A program made the position numbers and the translations under genes. From NCBI RefSeq assembly GCF_000015825.1, contig NC_009051.1:924695-988694 (forward strand): a stretch of DNA of 64,000 bases. Direction: 5' to 3'. Positions 63,624-64,000 of this stretch are shown in pieces. The DNA comes from Methanoculleus marisnigri JR1. Its GTDB lineage: Archaea; Halobacteriota; Methanomicrobia; Methanomicrobiales; Methanoculleaceae. The notes under the pieces are model-generated. The model searched no databases, was not told where the DNA came from, and saw only the letters and a list, made by a program, of their open reading frames with translations. Numbering within the stretch: the first letter of the stretch is position 1; each line of letters opens with the position of its first letter.

Positions 63624-64000
63624 TTATCCGTCCAGCAGCTCGCTGACCCGCACAAGTGCAAGAAGAGACGCACCTTTTTCTGCAAGCGCCTCGCGAGCGC
63701 CCGCTTCCCGGTCGACGACGGTCACTACCTGGTCGACGTGCGCGCCCGCGGCACGAAGCGCCTCGAGACCGTAGAGGGCGCTTCCTCCGGATGTGGTTAC
63801 ATCTTCGACCAGCAGCACGTTTTTCCCGAGCACGTCGCCGATGATTGTCCCGGCCTTGCCGTGATCCTTCCCCTCCTTCCGGACGACGGCATAAGGCCGG
63901 CCGCTCGCGAGCGAGACGGCGACGGCGATCGGTACGGCGCCGACCGCCACTCCGGCGACCATCTCAAATTCCCGGCCTTCGGCAATGGTTTTCCCGATCT
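63624..64000 (-). CDS. pyrE: Orotate phosphoribosyltransferase (partial, N-terminus beyond window)
   Basis: PyrE adds ribose phosphate to orotate. The visible 125 C-terminal residues include AVAVSLASGRPYAVVRKEGK and the PRPP-binding motif VLLVEDVTTSGGSALYGLEA. The gene runs off the right edge. It precedes purD by about 30 bp in the same direction. Confidence 0.93.
   Translation of the reverse strand, partial: IGKTIAEGREFEMVAGVAVGAVPIAVAVSLASGRPYAVVRKEGKDHGKAGTIIGDVLGKNVLLVEDVTTSGGSALYGLEALRAAGAHVDQVVTVVDREAGAREALAEKGASLLALVRVSELLDG

Overview
The window is chromosomal DNA of a methanogenic euryarchaeon, most likely order Methanomicrobiales and close to Methanoculleus. The grounds are archaellum genes arlCE-G-F-H-I-J, the archaeal chemotaxis adaptor CheF, a methanogenesis-marker-14 homologue, a stand-alone formaldehyde-activating enzyme, eIF5A, TATA-box promoters with oligo-T terminators, and high GC. 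The genus is inferred from protein resemblance, not from a search.

Layout. (1) 1-10440, minus strand: one long archaellum-chemotaxis unit, arlCE, arlG, arlF, arlH, arlI, arlJ, an unrecognised two-helix membrane protein, cheF, cheY, cheB and a truncated cheA. (2) 11041-21344: surface-glycan genes (Wzx-type flippase, FrhB-like ferredoxin-domain protein, polysaccharide pyruvyl transferase, GT4, DUF354 and GT2 glycosyltransferases, a GT-C-like membrane protein). It includes an AT-rich segment that looks imported and a decayed UDP-sugar dehydrogenase. (3) 22060-23221: two tandem archaellin genes, about 12 kb from the rest of the motor genes. (4) 23582-37574: mixed housekeeping: agmatinase and eIF5A, an IMPase-family phosphatase next to NAD kinase, ACT protein and homoserine dehydrogenase, myo-inositol-phosphate synthase, Fae, tRNA-Gly, PrsW, and a pair of paralogous membrane proteins. 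(5) 37727-43416: an overlapping tetrapyrrole operon (precorrin-2 dehydrogenase, hemA, hemB, hemL, hemC, cobA) without hemD. (6) 43989-64000: ilvD, beta-carbonic anhydrase, iron-sulfur flavoprotein, carAB, a glycine-betaine-type ABC transporter, argG, methanogenesis marker 14, argF, purD and partial pyrE.

How the genes fit together. carAB, argF and argG form most of the ornithine-to-arginine branch, and carAB also feeds pyrimidines, where pyrE acts later. The hem/cob operon makes precorrin-2 and sirohydrochlorin, precursors of F430, corrinoids and siroheme. Archaellum and chemotaxis genes are co-transcribed in direction, so motor and signalling may be made together, although cheY also has a strong internal promoter.

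The most unusual structure lies between the genes. Five intergenic regions (about 24.3, 31.2, 43.6, 52.6 and 61.0 kb) carry related, modular DNA made of short perfect inverted repeats with three- or four-base loops, plus a G-rich/C-rich palindromic core. One copy is bounded by perfect 15-bp terminal inverted repeats. Comparing copies shows hairpin units gained or lost inside the core and stem changes that keep pairing. It looks like a non-autonomous mobile or expanding element family that settles at gene 3' ends.
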